From the NCBI GenBank assembly GCA_027604705.1, contig JADHYV010000023.1, positions 248,001-312,000 of the forward strand: 64,000 nt of DNA, written 5' to 3'. Below the pieces are notes generated by a model. That model ran no database searches. It was not told the origin of the DNA and saw only the letters and a program-made list of their open reading frames with translations. The stretch comes from Allomyces arbusculus (Eukaryota > Blastocladiomycota > Blastocladiomycetes > Blastocladiales > Blastocladiaceae). Below, piece after piece: positions 11,139 to 22,203 of the stretch (the first letter of the stretch is position 1; each line of letters begins with the position of its first letter). The position numbers and the translations under genes are program-made.

Positions 11139-13017
11139 TTAGATCTTGGGGCCGGCGTTGATGACCGCGGCCGAAGCCTGGTCCTGGTAGAGCTTGAAGT
11201 TGTCGACAAAGAGCTTGGCGAGCTTCTGCACCATCGAGTCGAACTCGGCGGCCGAGCCGGTCCAGGCCTTCTTGGGGTGCAGGACATTGTCGGGCACGTT
11301 CGGGCACTTCTTGGGGATCTGCAGACCGAACACCGGGTACTCCTCGTACTCCTGCTTGGCAAGCTCGCCCGAGTGGATCGCGTCGATGATGGCGCGCGAG
11401 TACTTGAGCGCAATACGCTTGCCGACGCCGTACTTGCCGCCGTTCCAACCCGTGTTGATCAACCACGCGTCGGCCTTGTGCTCCGACATCTTCTCAGCGA
11501 GCATGTTCGCGTACTTGGTCGGGTGCCACACCAGGAAGGGCTGGCCAAAGCACGCCGAGAAGGTGGCCTCGGGCTCCGTCACGCCCTCTTCGGTACCGGC
11601 GATCTTGGCCGTGTAGCCCGAGATAAAATGATACATAGCTTGATTTTGGTCCAATTTCGCGACCGGAGGAAGCACGCCAAAGGCATCGCAGGTGAGCAGG
11701 ATGATGTTCTTGGGGTGGCCACCGACGCACGGCAGCTTGGCGTTCGGGATGTACTCGATCGGGTAGGCGCAGCGCGTGTTCTCGGTGATCGACTTGTCGG
11801 TGTAGTCGACGAGACGCGACTCCGGGTTGAAGACAACGTTCTCGAGGACCGAGCCGAAGCGGATCGCGTTGAAGATTTCGGGCTCCTTCTCGGCAGAGAG
11901 GTCAATGCACTTGGCGTAGCAGCCGCCCTCGATGTTGAAGATACCGTCGTCCGACCAGCAGTGCTCGTCGTCGCCGATCAGGTAGCGGTGCGGGTCAGCC
12001 GAGAGCGTCGTCTTGCCCGTGCCCGAGAGACCGAAGAACAGCGAGACGTCACCGTCGGGGCCCTCGTTGGCCGACGAGTGCAGCGAGAGCACGCCAGCCT
12101 TGGGCATGAGGTAGTGCATGATCGTGAAGACACCCTTCTTCATCTCGCCGGCGTACTGCGTGCCGAGAATAACCATTTCGCGGCGCTTGAAGTTGATCGA
12201 GACCGAGGTCGTCGACGTCATGCCCGTCGTGTAGCGGTTGGCCGGGAACTGGCCAGCGTTGAAGATGGTGAAGTCGGGCGAGCCAAAGTTGGCGAGCTCC
12301 TCCTCGGTCGGACGGATCAGCATATTGCGCATGAACAGGGCTACATAGTTGAGGTTGGGTTCGAGAACACGCATCAGTTTAGCCTCTTCCGAGCACTCGA
12401 TCCGTGGCAAAAATGAAAATCGGCGCGTTGCATGAACAAATGCACGACATGAGGCGAAGGAAGCGATGCGCCGGACCCGTCTGGGCCGCGAAACGGCACG
12501 TCCAAGCGCGTCGCGTCGCGTCGCGTCGCGTCGCGTCACGTTGCCTCTCGTCGCACTGCTCACGCAAACCAAAAAGAATCAAGGGCGGGCAATACGAACC
12601 GTGGTAAGCACGCGCGCACACGACGCGGACCTTGATGCGGTTCTTGGTGTCCCAGCCGGCGAAAGCGTCGAGCACGTACAAACGCTCGCGGGTGTTCAGG
12701 TAGTCAACAGCGCGCTCGCGGTTGACCATGAAGACCGACTCCGACATCTTGGTGTTGACGGGGCCCCACCAGACGTTGCGGGCCGACGTCTCCTCCTCGA
12801 CGATACGCTTGTCGCGCGGCGAGCGGCCCTTCTTGGCGCCCGACGACGTGATCAGCGCGCCGGCCGACGACAGGTAGGTGCCGGGCTCGTTCTTGAGCGC
12901 ATCCTCGTAAAGCTGCGCGACGGACAGGTTGTGCTTGATCTCCTTGCTGAAGTCGATGCCAGCCTCCTGATGGAGCTGCTCCTGCACGGTCTGAACCGTC
13001 TCGGCAATCGAGGTCAT
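11139..13017 (-). CDS. PCK1: Phosphoenolpyruvate carboxykinase (ATP-type)
   Basis: Two exons (minus), 12600-13017 and 11139-12340, encode 539 residues, close to yeast Pck1 (549). The 259-nt intron (GTTCGT donor, TAG acceptor) splits the codon between [11 protein letters not shown] and [11 protein letters not shown], a junction that matches the yeast protein with no gain or loss. The kinase-1a P-loop [11 protein letters not shown] lies at about residues 243-253, preceded by the PEPCK motif and followed by [21 protein letters not shown] and ENTRCAYP. The length and P-loop place it in the ATP-dependent class found in fungi, plants and bacteria, not the GTP class. It catalyses oxaloacetate plus ATP to PEP, CO2 and ADP, the first committed step of gluconeogenesis, in the cytosol. 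The start MTSIAETVQ is the first in-frame ATG. The long upstream gap is where carbon-source control would act. Confidence 0.97.
12505..12539. repeat. (GCGTC)n pentanucleotide repeat in the PEPCK intron
   Basis: About six tandem copies of a GCGTC unit lie inside the single intron of the PEP carboxykinase gene. This is a simple-sequence tract that makes the intron longer than the local norm. Confidence 0.85.
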
Positions 13018-14385
13018 GGTGGCGGGGCGAAAGCGGCGGGGGTGCTGTTGGAAGAAGGGAACGGCACGTCCTGAAGAGCGCGAACGGGATGCGCGGGGGT
13101 CGAGCGCCTTTATACGGTCGCACACGAGCGGTGGTTTGAGAGGTTTGAGACGGTGGTGAGCGGCTCGACGCGCGAGCGGCCACGGCCGGCCCGTCGTGGC
13201 CAGCTTTGGCCAGTTTGACCAGGTTCGCGACGTGTCGGACGGCCGCGCGCGACCGTGGGGGACACTGTGGGCGACAGGTTTGGCGCGCTCAGGGCCCGAA
13301 ACTGCCCGGCCGTGCCCCCCGTTTCGGAAGGAACCGGGCCTTGGCTGACGTCCAAGTCACGACGCGCAAGTGGCGTCCTCTCCCGGGGCCAAACCTGCAG
13401 GGAGATGCAGGCATCCCACGTGCGCTTTCCTGTTCTTCTCCTGGGCTGCAGGCCGCAGCTTGCCTTCACAGCGTGCAAAGGTTGAGCTTTTTTTGGCCTT
13501 GCAGCTTTCATTTCATCTTGCGCTGCGAAAGGGTCAGGAAAGGTCATCGTCGGAGCATGGATGATGCAAGGCGTGGCCGTTGACGCGCCGCCTTTTGACC
13601 TTGGTCGGCGCGCGCGCCTCCCCGGTCGCCCGCTGCTCGACACGTCGACAGAGACGCGCCGGCGGCCAGAGCCGCAACGAAGCGCTCCGTTGTTTCGTTT
13701 CTTCGGGCCGGACCTCCCCATGACCTCGCCGCCGCACCGGCACGCGCCGGCAGGAGCGGACGAGCGGACCCGACCCCCAGCGGCGCACCGCGACCTGATC
13801 TCTCGCTGGTTGGTGCAGTGGTTGATGCAGTGGTCGGTGCAGTGGTCAGTGGTGGTCGGTGGTGGCGAGCAAGGGATCAGAGTTGTCTCTGCTGTCTCCG
13901 CTCGCTGACGGATGTGAGGAAGAATGCGAGGAGCGGTTTTGGCACCGCGATCGCGACCTGATCCTCCCTGACTGAGTTGGAGGTTGCTTGGGATGCGAGA
14001 GCGCGCACAATGCGGCTCCGGCTAGGAGATACGAACGCGGAGCATGATGGTTGAAGGGACACGGACGCGAGGCGACGAAGGCGAGTCGCGCGCCGCGCGC
14101 GCCGATAGACGAACTGATCCGCCATGTCATGGTCACGCCAGGTTCGCCATTGTTGACCGACCTCTTTACCTGACTGCGATGGGCTCGGCTCGCGGTGAAA
14201 TCGCTCCCCATTCTCGCACCGCGGTTCGCATAAAAGCCGACAGGGAGGGACTGCGGCGCGGCCAGCGACCTGAGGGTGTTGGCCATCGTCCGAAACGCAT
14301 TCAACGCAGGCGAAACTGTGCCTAAACATGTCAATATACTTGCCGCAAAGAAAAACATCAAAAAGCACGCCATGATCACTGCTGC
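13018..14385. promoter_or_regulatory. Long 5' region of the PEP carboxykinase gene
   Basis: This 1.37 kb gap lies between the PEPCK start and the stop codon of the mS41 gene, both on the minus strand, and no convincing gene is inside it. A GT-rich imperfect repeat built on GCAGTGGT and related units occupies about 13813-13865. A gap this long is unusual in this compact window, and PEPCK genes are typically strongly controlled by carbon source, so regulatory content is likely; no specific binding site was recognised. Confidence 0.35.
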
Positions 14386-14998
14386 TCACTTGCGCTTGCC
14401 GCTGTTCTTGATCACGCTCAGCTCGCGGCCCTGCCGGTACCGCTCCGCCCACAATAGCAGGTACTTGCGCTGGCGCGGGTTGAGGCCGAGCGACTTGAGC
14501 GCGTGCGTGTCCATGGTGAACATCGCGTCCCAGCTCTACGTTCGCTCGCATGGGCGTCAATCGAACTGGAACCGGTGGTCATTCGTGCATGACGACGAAT
14601 CGCGAGGCATACCGGAATCTTGCTCGCGAGAGGCTCCATGTTGCGGCCAATGTAGTACAGGAACGACTTGACGTCCTTGACATCGCCTAATCATCCGGTA
14701 CGGTGTGCAACGACCCTTGTCAATTGTCGGATCAATCGCATCTCCAGGTCCAGCACACCGCTGTGACCCAAGCTTCTTGGCCCCGCTCCACAATTAACGT
14801 CGTTCCGAAAAAATGGTTGGGATAGCGGGGACCAGGACGAGTCGACAGGGCTGGGTGTTGATGAGCGAGCAGATGGCCAGGATATTGGTGAATGGTTGCT
14901 GACCGACCTTTCGGTGGCGGAACCGGGCGGGCGACCTGCACGGCCTTGACAACTGACGTCGAGAATTGCCGTGCGCCAAGTCGGAGTGCTGGGATCAT
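14386..14998 (-). CDS. FYV4: Mitochondrial small ribosomal subunit protein mS41 (Fyv4, IGR motif)
   Basis: Three exons (minus): 14908-14998, 14613-14686 and 14386-14535, encoding 104 residues. The first exon gives an Arg/Ser/Ala-rich leader, MIPALRLGARQFSTSVVKAV, typical of a mitochondrial targeting sequence. Exons 2 and 3 join to KGDVKDVKSFLYYIGRNMEPLASKIP followed by SWDAMFTMDTHALKSLGL and RQRKYLLLWAERYRQG, which is the IGR domain (named for its Ile-Gly-Arg) of fungal Fyv4/mS41, a component of the mitochondrial ribosomal small subunit. All junctions keep phase; the donors are GTCGGT and GTATGC. The gene is short and easily missed because no exon exceeds 150 nt. Confidence 0.85.
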
Positions 14999-15383
14999 GT
15001 TGGTGCGTGGTCTGTGTGGTTGACGGGCTGAAAGGTCAGCGAGATTCAATTTTGATCAACCCAGTTGACAGCTGGTGGACGGTGTGGAAGTCACGCTATG
15101 TCCCGCGCCGATCACTTGGCGACCGCTTCCTGACTTGGCGCACATCCTTTCTCGGCGCGCACCTCGCCAATGCCGCTGTCGATTGTGAACGAAAAGAGAA
15201 AATGCGCACAATACAAGTGTATTATCGAAAATATGTCAAGAAATACCCGCTCGCAACAGCGGCCGGCCACATCGCGCGTGCCAGTCCCGCGATGCTTTGC
15301 CTGCCGTCAACGAGGTAAAACGCAAATGATATCATGAGTCGAATTTGCCGCCGTTCCTGACGAGGCCCTCCAAAGAGAGCCGT
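14999..15383. other. Intergenic spacer
   Basis: It lies between the mS41 start and the stop of SET-domain gene A, both on the minus strand. No gene or repeat was recognised; it should hold the mS41 promoter and the SET-A 3' UTR. Confidence 0.45.
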
Positions 15384-16219
15384 CTACTTGCGTGCCGCCT
15401 GCTCGGCCTTGACCTGCTCGTCCTTGAGCGCCTTGATGTGCGACGCGACCCAGTACCGGCTCAGCACGTCGGCGGGAATGTGCTTGGCACCCTGCACGCG
15501 CTTGATGCACAGCGGCGCGCCGCACCAGCAGTCAAAGGGCTGGTCCATGTCCCACTCGGACGACGGGTAGAAGAAGGTGAGCTCATCGCCCACGGCGAGA
15601 TCTACACGTCGGGTCAAAACAAAAAACGTCAGGTTCTTGGAGGATGGCAACGATCAACCCGCGCGGCAGACGATGCGCAACGTACCGCGCGTCGCGACAA
15701 CGGCCATCTGGTCCGTGTCCATGCTTGCTGACGGGTTGCACGAGTGGTTCATGTAAACCTGGATCAAACGAACAACGGATCAGCCCATGCTCGCCCAGTT
15801 GCACTCGGCGCAACTTGGGGAAAAATGCGCACCAAGTCCGAGTTGAGCTCAATGTGCGAATCCTTGCCGACCTGCACCGTCGTGTACCGCTTCTTGGCAA
15901 ACGTCGTGCCCTCAATCTTGGCCACGACCTCGCCCTTGGCAAACGCGCGCGTCGTAACGAGCTTTGAGCTATCGAACCGTGCACCAAAAACCCCCCGCGC
16001 AGTGTCAGCATCGCCTCGTCACGTCCAGTCCTCAAAATCCGCCTGTGCGGACGCGTGCGCGAGAGCGCCGCCGATCAGTCGCACGCACCTGAAGTCCTGC
16101 TTGCCAAACACGACCTTGAACAACGCCGGGTGCGTGGGCTTGTACGCGGCGGCATTGCGCGCCGCGGCCACAGTCGGCGCGAGCTCAGCGGTAGCGGCAG
16201 CGGTCGTGGTCGTCGACAT
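15384..16219 (-). CDS. Small SET-domain protein, copy A
   Basis: Four exons (minus): 16089-16219, 15833-15968, 15686-15758, 15384-15601, encoding 185 residues with phase kept at every junction. After an Ala/Thr-rich N-terminus come SKLVTTRAFAKGEVVAKIEG, the substrate-side strand, then VYMNHSCNPSA, the NHSCxP signature that binds S-adenosylmethionine and forms the pseudoknot. This is followed by ATRDLAVGDELTFFYPSSEWD and a post-SET-like FDCWCGAPLCIKRVQG. The whole protein is essentially a stand-alone SET domain with a Cys-rich tail, so it is probably a lysine methyltransferase, histone or non-histone. Similar short fungal SET proteins are known, but substrates are not assigned here. It has a diverged tandem partner at 17657-18421 with the same intron positions. 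Confidence 0.82.
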
Positions 16220-17656
16220 GGTTGCAAACAAGACTGGATATGGCGAGCTGGATAGGAAGTGCGCAATCCGGGGAGGAGTACGGGTCAGAATGGCGCTCGG
16301 TGCGAGTGGTTCATCCGCTTTGTCAGGCCCGCACGCAACCGACTTGCTTCTCGGCCAAGAGGGCTGGTGAGGAGGCGCACAAACGATCCAAGCCCGGCCT
16401 GGGCACGTCATGACGCGTGAGCGCGACTCGGACGCGGACTGGGACAGAACCGACGGATCGAATGGGTGCGATGCATCCTCCCTCTCCCACTCCAACAGGG
16501 TCGAAGCGTGCCAGGTCGCATCTTCCTGCGCGAACGAGTCTCGTGCGATGAAAGCGTGTCGGGGACGCCACCTCGCGACCGTCGCGTGCGTGCGTCCTGT
16601 TCACCCCAGCGGGCGTGGAGCATACGGCGGTGGTGGTGCTGGGGAAACATCATCCAAGCTTGCAGTACCTGATGCACGGGGTGGGTTGGCAAGGGGAGAG
16701 AAGGCGCGACCGAGCACGGGCAGCAACCGAAATACAATTTTTATCGTGCCGGCGGGCAGCTCACCCAACAGCCAGCGCCCACCGAACCATGGCGTGCATC
16801 CTCCGCGGTTTCCGGGGCGCAGCGGCGCCGGTGTCGGGATGCTCCGTCAAAAACGTTCTCGGCGGACGCCTCGCCGTGCAGAGCTCGGGCGACTGGCACC
16901 GAGTGATTGAGATTGATGGATGAAGTTTGCGGGAAGTGGCAGCGCGCGCATCGTGATCCATGGCGCGCGGCCTTTTGATGTCTTTGGGAGACAAGGCGAG
17001 ACAAGGCGCAAGACAGGTTTTGGTTGGCTGCCACGCCTTGCGGCGTGCTTGGTGTGGCAACAAGCGCTACCTAACACGAACCACAGGAAGCCCGCGCGTT
17101 CGAGAGGGCTCTCGATCAAAAACACACACACGCGTACGGGCAAACCCGGTCGAACGTTGGAACCCGTGTCGAGCATAGACTGCGCAAGTAATAATGATTG
17201 CCATTTGATCCCGCATTCAGTCCTTTTGCTCGTGCTCAGTGTGCCCCTCACTGCGTCTCTCTCTCTCGCTCGAAGCGAAATTCGAAGGAGAGGGTTGGTC
17301 ATTGTGCGAGTTGCGGGAACAAATGCGATTTTGCGCGTTTTGGCCAACGCGTCGATCGGTAACCATGTTCACGTGTGATACAGGCAAAAGCAGCGTGCGC
17401 AGACAGTTTCGACGCGCTTGCCCATGCGTGACCTCGTCAAGGCAGCAACGATTGAGGGCAGTCAGGCGAAAATGACCCGAAGCTCCCGAGTGGAGAAGCA
17501 AAGAGAATTCGTGCCTCCATTCTCTCCACAAGAACCGAGCCGACAGGAGCAGGAGAACATCAAAACAACTGTCCCTGGTTGTATTGGAGAAACGACAGCT
17601 GATCATTTGGCCATGGCAGCGCTTTCAAGACCGACCATGCCTGCGCGGCATCGCTT
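16220..17656. other. Spacer between the two SET-domain genes
   Basis: This 1.44 kb spacer shows no convincing gene. A 44-codon frame starting ACCATGG at 16789 with a basic, mitochondrial-leader-like start (MACILRGFRGAAA) was seen but nothing supports it. The promoter of SET-A is expected just right of 16219. Confidence 0.35.
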
Positions 17657-18421
17657 CTACTTGCGATGCTCTGCTTCCTGCTCAGCCTTGAGCTCTTGAA
17701 TGTGCCGCGTGAGTGAGTACCGATTCAGCACGTTGGCAGGGACGTGCTTGGCGCCCTCCACACGCTTGATGCACTGCGACGCACCACACCAGCAATCAAA
17801 CGGCTGGTCCTTATCCCACTCGGACGACGGGTAAAAAAAAGTTAGATCGTCTCCCTCAGCGATTTTTACGGACCAGGGAATGCATAGGAGAAATGCGCTT
17901 GCTCAATAACTGACTGCCCGCCGCCCCAGCCCAAGACGAGACGACCATGAATGGCATGTGCTCAAGGATATAAACCGTACCCCGTGTGGCAATCATGGCC
18001 ATGTTCGGCGCGTCAAAGTCGGCCGATGGGCTGCACGAATGGTTCATGTACACCTACAAGAAGCGAAGATCTGATCAGGGCCATGATTGCGATCAACAAT
18101 ATCAGCTCGGGGAAACACTACCGTACCAGGTCGGACGCGACCTGGGCGTGCTTGTCCTTGCCAATTTGAATCGTCGAGTACCGCTTTTCCGACTCCGCCA
18201 TGCCTCCAGCTACGTCAACCTTGGCAATCACCTCGCCCTTGGCAAAGGCGCGCGTCGCGATGAGCCTTGAGCTGCAGGTCCGTGGTCCTCTGCAGTCAGC
18301 TTCGTTGATTTTCTGAGAGCGTTTCCATGCCACGCACGCACCTGAAATTTTCTTTGCCAAACACGACCGTGAAGCGGTCCGGGTGCGACGGCTGGTACGA
18401 ATTGGCGGCAGGCATCGACAT
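17657..18421 (-). CDS. Small SET-domain protein, copy B, with altered last 3' splice site
   Basis: Exons (minus): 18342-18421, 18127-18271, 17981-18053, then a last exon ending at 17657. Exons 1-3 encode NSYQPSHPDRFTVVFGKENF, SSRLIATRAFAKGEVIAKVD and VYMNHSCSPSADFD, parallel to copy A with the same intron positions and phases. The final exon encodes KIAEGDDLTFFYPSSEWDKDQPF and DCWCGASQCIKRVEG. Where copy A has a TAG acceptor, copy B reads TAA (complement of 17866-17868), which no longer ends in AG. The nearest upstream AG in the right phase is a GAG that would insert about a dozen residues (ASAFLLCIPWSV) before KIAEG. So B may use a cryptic site, be misspliced, or contain a sequence error. 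The catalytic core residues are otherwise kept. Start 18421 (MSMPAANS) or 18415. Confidence 0.68.
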
Positions 18422-18894
18422 TCTGATTTACGGTCCGAGAAAACTGGCGGGCTGGCAAGATGGAGAGAGGGAAAAAAAACTTTCAATCCTTGTCGACCCG
18501 TTCAGGTATTGCCGCCATGTTGCTGGGCGAACAGGCTGGACTGGTGAAACAAACCCACCAAATGGTGGGCGAAGCCCATGGCGGTGAAAAACAGTGACTT
18601 GGAAGAACCAACCCTCGCTCGCCAGGTCTCCAGGCTCCTGTCTTCCTGCGCTCACCAGTTTCGACAACGCAAATGATTCCAATTTCCACTGTTTTCAATC
18701 TACAAAACCCATCACCGCGGCGATCAGGTCCCATCGTTCTCTTTTCTCTTGCCCTGTCAGGAACAGGGGCAGGCTCGCACGAACTGCGCACGCAGAAATA
18801 TTTGTTTGGCTCAGCGCCGCGACCCTGGTCGTCGCGACGCATAAAAAAAGTATGAACTAAAAACTCGTCACTCCCCTTCTCTCCCATGGCCCGC
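18422..18894. other. Intergenic spacer
   Basis: It lies between the SET-B start and the stop codon of the Rcf2-like gene (both minus). No gene or repeat was recognised. Confidence 0.45.
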
Positions 18895-19768
18895 TTACGC
18901 CGACTTGGGCGCGTTGCCCGGCGCGGCTGCGGCCGCGACCTTGAGCTTCTCCTGCTCCTCGACCTCCCACGGGTAGAGGTAGGCCTGCGGCGCGTGGTGC
19001 ACGCGCGGCTTCTTGCTGCCGAGCGCCTGCAGGCCGGCCGTGGCCATGAGCGCAGCGAGCACGGCACCCTGCGCGTAAACACGCGCCTGCACAATTTTCT
19101 GGCCCATGCCGAGGTTCTTGTTACGGTAGAGCGAGAAGAAGGAGCCACTAGAGTCGTGGAGGAGTCGCAGTGAGACACTGCCATCCGGTGGAGATCGGTG
19201 CAGAGACGTACCCCATCGCGGCGACCCAAATACCGAGCGTCAGCTGGTACCGGTGGTCGAGCGCCCAGTCGCGCGCCTGGTCGAGCGCCGACTCCTGCAC
19301 CTGCTCCTGGTGCTCGGCAGCGTGCACTTGCTCCTGCAGCACCTGGTGGTAGTGGTACCGCGACGCCGGCGAGTGGAACGTGGCGCGCTCGCCCTCAATG
19401 ACGAGACCGGCCGTGGCCGTCGACGAGATCAGGAACACTTTGAACGGCGTCGTGAGCGCGTTGAAGTTTGTCGAGATGCGCGAGCCGATCATAACGCCCG
19501 CCTACATTATCATGGTCGTCGTGTGTTGGTCGGCGTCAGAGTACTCCGTGGGCGTACGGTTGTTGCGTTGCGTGGTTAAACGTACCACACCGACGGCAAG
19601 CCCAATAACACCGCCGCGGAACGCGTACTCGCGAATCAGCGCGTCAAACTCCTCTTGGCGCTTCTTCTCCTCGATGGCCGAGTGCACGCCCTTGACGTAG
19701 GGGATCTCGTTGAGCACGGCGGGCGCGGCCGCAGCGTTCGAGTCCGACGGGCTGCTGGGCGACGACAT
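18895..19768 (-). CDS. RCF2: Respiratory supercomplex factor 2-like protein (HIG1 domain)
   Basis: Three exons (minus): 19586-19768, 19212-19501, 18895-19147, encoding 241 residues (yeast Rcf2 is 224). The C-terminal part reads YQLTLGIWVAAMGGSFF, then SLYRNKNLGMGQKIVQARVYAQGAVLA. The QKIVQARVYAQG motif and flanking hydrophobic helices are the HIG1 domain of Rcf2, an inner-membrane protein that associates with complexes III and IV and modulates cytochrome c oxidase. Further hydrophobic segments (FRGGVIGLAVGV, FKVFLISSTATAGLVI) precede it, as in Rcf2, with an intervening Gln/Glu/His-rich helix (VLQEQVHAAEHQEQVQESAL). The donors are GTACGT and acceptors TAG. It is transcribed divergently from kynureninase. 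Confidence 0.8.
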
Positions 19769-20306
19769 GGTTGCTGCTGGATGGTTACAGGGGTTGATCA
19801 AAGTTGTGGTGCTGATCAGATCAATGTTCTGGTCCGGCTCAAAGTCGAGGAGCGCGCGAGGGGTGCTGCAGCGAGAGAACGAGAGAGGTCGGTGCGCACG
19901 GTCTTGTCTTGGGCAGCGGGGGTGGGTCCAAGGCAGGGAGGAAGATGAAAATGGTCGCGCGTTGTTGTTTGCCGCTGCCGACTCGACGGTGGCAACGCTT
20001 TGGTGGTCGTCTTGTCGGTTGTTGTGTGCGGTTGCTGAGCGGCTCGGTCACGAGAAGCGTGCAGCTGCGGCCAGCCAAACGGCCCACCGCAAAGTGTGGA
20101 TTTGATCAGCTTTCGCACAGTTTGCGAAACCCAGGCTGCTTCCACTCTACCGACAGGTGTGGCAGGGCAATGACCTGTTCCGGTTGGGGTCGTGCTGCGC
20201 CACGCCGAGCGCCCTTCCACGGCCAAAGATTGGATCCATTGCCAGCACGCGTCGCCAACGTCGCGAGCGTCTTCTCTCCCTCATCACCACCACGACCCCG
20301 CCCACC
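19769..20306. promoter_or_regulatory. Divergent promoter region of RCF2-like and kynureninase genes
   Basis: This 538-nt gap lies between two start codons pointing apart, so both promoters must lie here or overlap it. No specific sites were recognised. Confidence 0.5.
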
Positions 20307-21725
20307 ATGGCCACGACCAACACGACCGCCGCGCATCCGCTCGAACAACTGCGCGCCGACGCGACCGCCGCGCGCCTCGACCTCGCGTCGCCGCAGTTTG
20401 CCGCGCACCTCGACGCAGCCGACCCGCTGCGCGCCCTGCGCAACGACTTCCTGCTCCCCGCCTACCCGGCGCCCGCGGCGGGCTCTGCCGCGGCCAGCAC
20501 GCATGCCGATAAGGTCGTCTACCTGTGCGGCAACAGTCTGGGCCTGCAGCCGCGTGGCACGCGCGACCTGCTCATGCAAGAGCTCGACGTCTGGGCCAAC
20601 CGTGGGGTCATGGGCCATTTCGACCACCCGTACGGCCGCCCCTGGGCCGAGATTGACGAGACGGTCACGGGCGAGGTGGCCAAGATTGTGGGCGCGAGCG
20701 TGAACGAAGTCGCGGTCATGGGCACGCTCACCAACAACTTGCACCTGCTCATGGTCGCGTTCTATCGCCCGACTCAGCAGCGGTACAAGATCTTGATCGA
20801 GAGCAAGGCGTTCCCGTCGGACCAGTACGCGGTCGCGTCGCAGGTGCAAGTGCACGGGTTCGATCCAATGGACGCGGTGATTGCCCTGACGCCGCGCGAG
20901 GGCGAGGCCACGCTGCGCACCGAAGACATTTTAGCGACGATCAAGCAGCACGGTAATGAGATTGCTGTCGTTCTCTTCTCCGGCGTCCAGTACTACACGG
21001 GCCAGCTGTTTGACATGCCGACCATCACGCGCGCCGCGCGTGAGGCCGGGTGTGTGGTGGGGTGGGACCTGGCGCACGCCGTCGGTAACGTCCCGCTGCA
21101 CCTGCACGACTGGGACGTTGACTTTGCTGCTTGGTGCACCTACAAGTACCTGAACTCCGGGCCCGGGTGCATTGCTGGCGCGTTTGTGCACGCCAAGCAC
21201 GCCGACAAGAAAATGGCCGACTTGCCGCGGTTCGCTGGGTGGTGGGGCCACGACAAGCAGTCGCGGTTCAAGATGCCCGACCAGTTTGCGCCGATGCCCG
21301 GTGCGGCTGGGTTCCAGCTGTCGAACCCATCGGTCGTGGCCACCGTCTCGCTGCTCGGGTCGATGCAAGTCTTCCAAAAGACGTCGATCGCGCAACTGCG
21401 CGCCAAGTCGCTCCGGCTCACGGCCTACCTCGAGCATCTGATCGTCTCGGAGATCGCGCCGCTGCCGTCGGCGCTGGGGCTGCGCATCTTGACCCCGTCG
21501 GACCCAAACCAGCGTGGTGCCCAGCTGTCGCTGCTGTTTGCTAAGATGAATGGCGTTGGGCCGCTCATGAAGGAGCTCGAGCACCGCGGTGTCGTTGTTG
21601 ACGAGCGCGAGCCGAACGTGATTCGTGTCGCGCCGGCGCCGATTTACAACAACTTCACGGACGTGCGCCGGTTCGTGACGGCGCTTAAGGAGTCGCTCGA
21701 GGCGGTCGCCGCCAAGAAGAACTAG
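20307..21725 (+). CDS. BNA5: Kynureninase
   Basis: Single-exon gene of 472 residues, the usual length. The start MATTNTTAAHPLEQL at 20307 has the context CCCACCATGG; the frame is open further left, but that part has no family similarity. Diagnostic segments are VVYLCGNSLGLQPRGTRDL, WANRGVMGHFDHPYGRPW, VMGTLTNNLHLLMVAFYRPT, the WDLAHAVGNVPL pocket and the PLP-lysine motif TYKYLNSGPG with Lys at about residue 280. The enzyme is a fold-type I PLP hydrolase that cleaves kynurenine and 3-hydroxykynurenine to anthranilate or 3-hydroxyanthranilate plus alanine, in de novo NAD synthesis from tryptophan. It is one of the few intronless genes in the window. No neighbouring pathway gene is present. Confidence 0.97.
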   Translation: MATTNTTAAHPLEQLRADATAARLDLASPQFAAHLDAADPLRALRNDFLLPAYPAPAAGSAAASTHADKVVYLCGNSLGLQPRGTRDLLMQELDVWANRGVMGHFDHPYGRPWAEIDETVTGEVAKIVGASVNEVAVMGTLTNNLHLLMVAFYRPTQQRYKILIESKAFPSDQYAVASQVQVHGFDPMDAVIALTPREGEATLRTEDILATIKQHGNEIAVVLFSGVQYYTGQLFDMPTITRAAREAGCVVGWDLAHAVGNVPLHLHDWDVDFAAWCTYKYLNSGPGCIAGAFVHAKHADKKMADLPRFAGWWGHDKQSRFKMPDQFAPMPGAAGFQLSNPSVVATVSLLGSMQVFQKTSIAQLRAKSLRLTAYLEHLIVSEIAPLPSALGLRILTPSDPNQRGAQLSLLFAKMNGVGPLMKELEHRGVVVDEREPNVIRVAPAPIYNNFTDVRRFVTALKESLEAVAAKKN

Positions 21726-22203
21726 ATTGCAGTGGGGCCGGGCCGCACCGCGCGCTGAGAAGACATGTCGTGTCTTATCATTGACCTTTTATTGAATCAA
21801 ATGCTCGTTTGCTTTTTGGCCTTCTTTTGCTCCGCGGCTCTGCTCCTGCAAACAAATCGCTCGGGGGGTAGCAACTCGAATCTCTGAGTCGAATGCACAT
21901 GTCTCCTTTGGCTTGGCCACAGATTCGACCAGGCCGCGTTGTGGCCGCTGGCTGGGCTCGAATCCGCATCCCGTCCTTTCATAACGTCGAGCAGACGTAC
22001 CAACCGACACAACACCAACATCAGCACTCGACGCAAGCGATATGGCGCCACACCACCAGGACCACGACAATAACCGGCCCAGCAAACGTGCGGCCCTGTC
22101 ATTGAATCCATAGGCTTGCCCTGCGACGGCAAGTCACTGAACGACACTTGATCCGGACCCTGATCCACTTGCCATCGGTTCCCATCAACCAGGCGCGAGG
22201 GTC
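21726..22203. other. Intergenic spacer
   Basis: It lies between kynureninase and the TRAX gene, both on the plus strand. No gene or repeat was recognised. Confidence 0.45.

Noticed and set aside
13560-13800. Short frames in the PEPCK upstream region
   Set aside because: Arg/Pro-rich compositional frames on both strands, no splice-consistent conserved sequence.
16789-16923. 44-codon frame MACILRGFRGAAA with a good start context
   Set aside because: It looks like a mitochondrial leader but no downstream mature domain could be spliced to it.
20157-20306. A 50-residue N-terminal extension of kynureninase from an upstream ATG
   Set aside because: The upstream part is unlike the family and the ATG at 20307 has a much better context.
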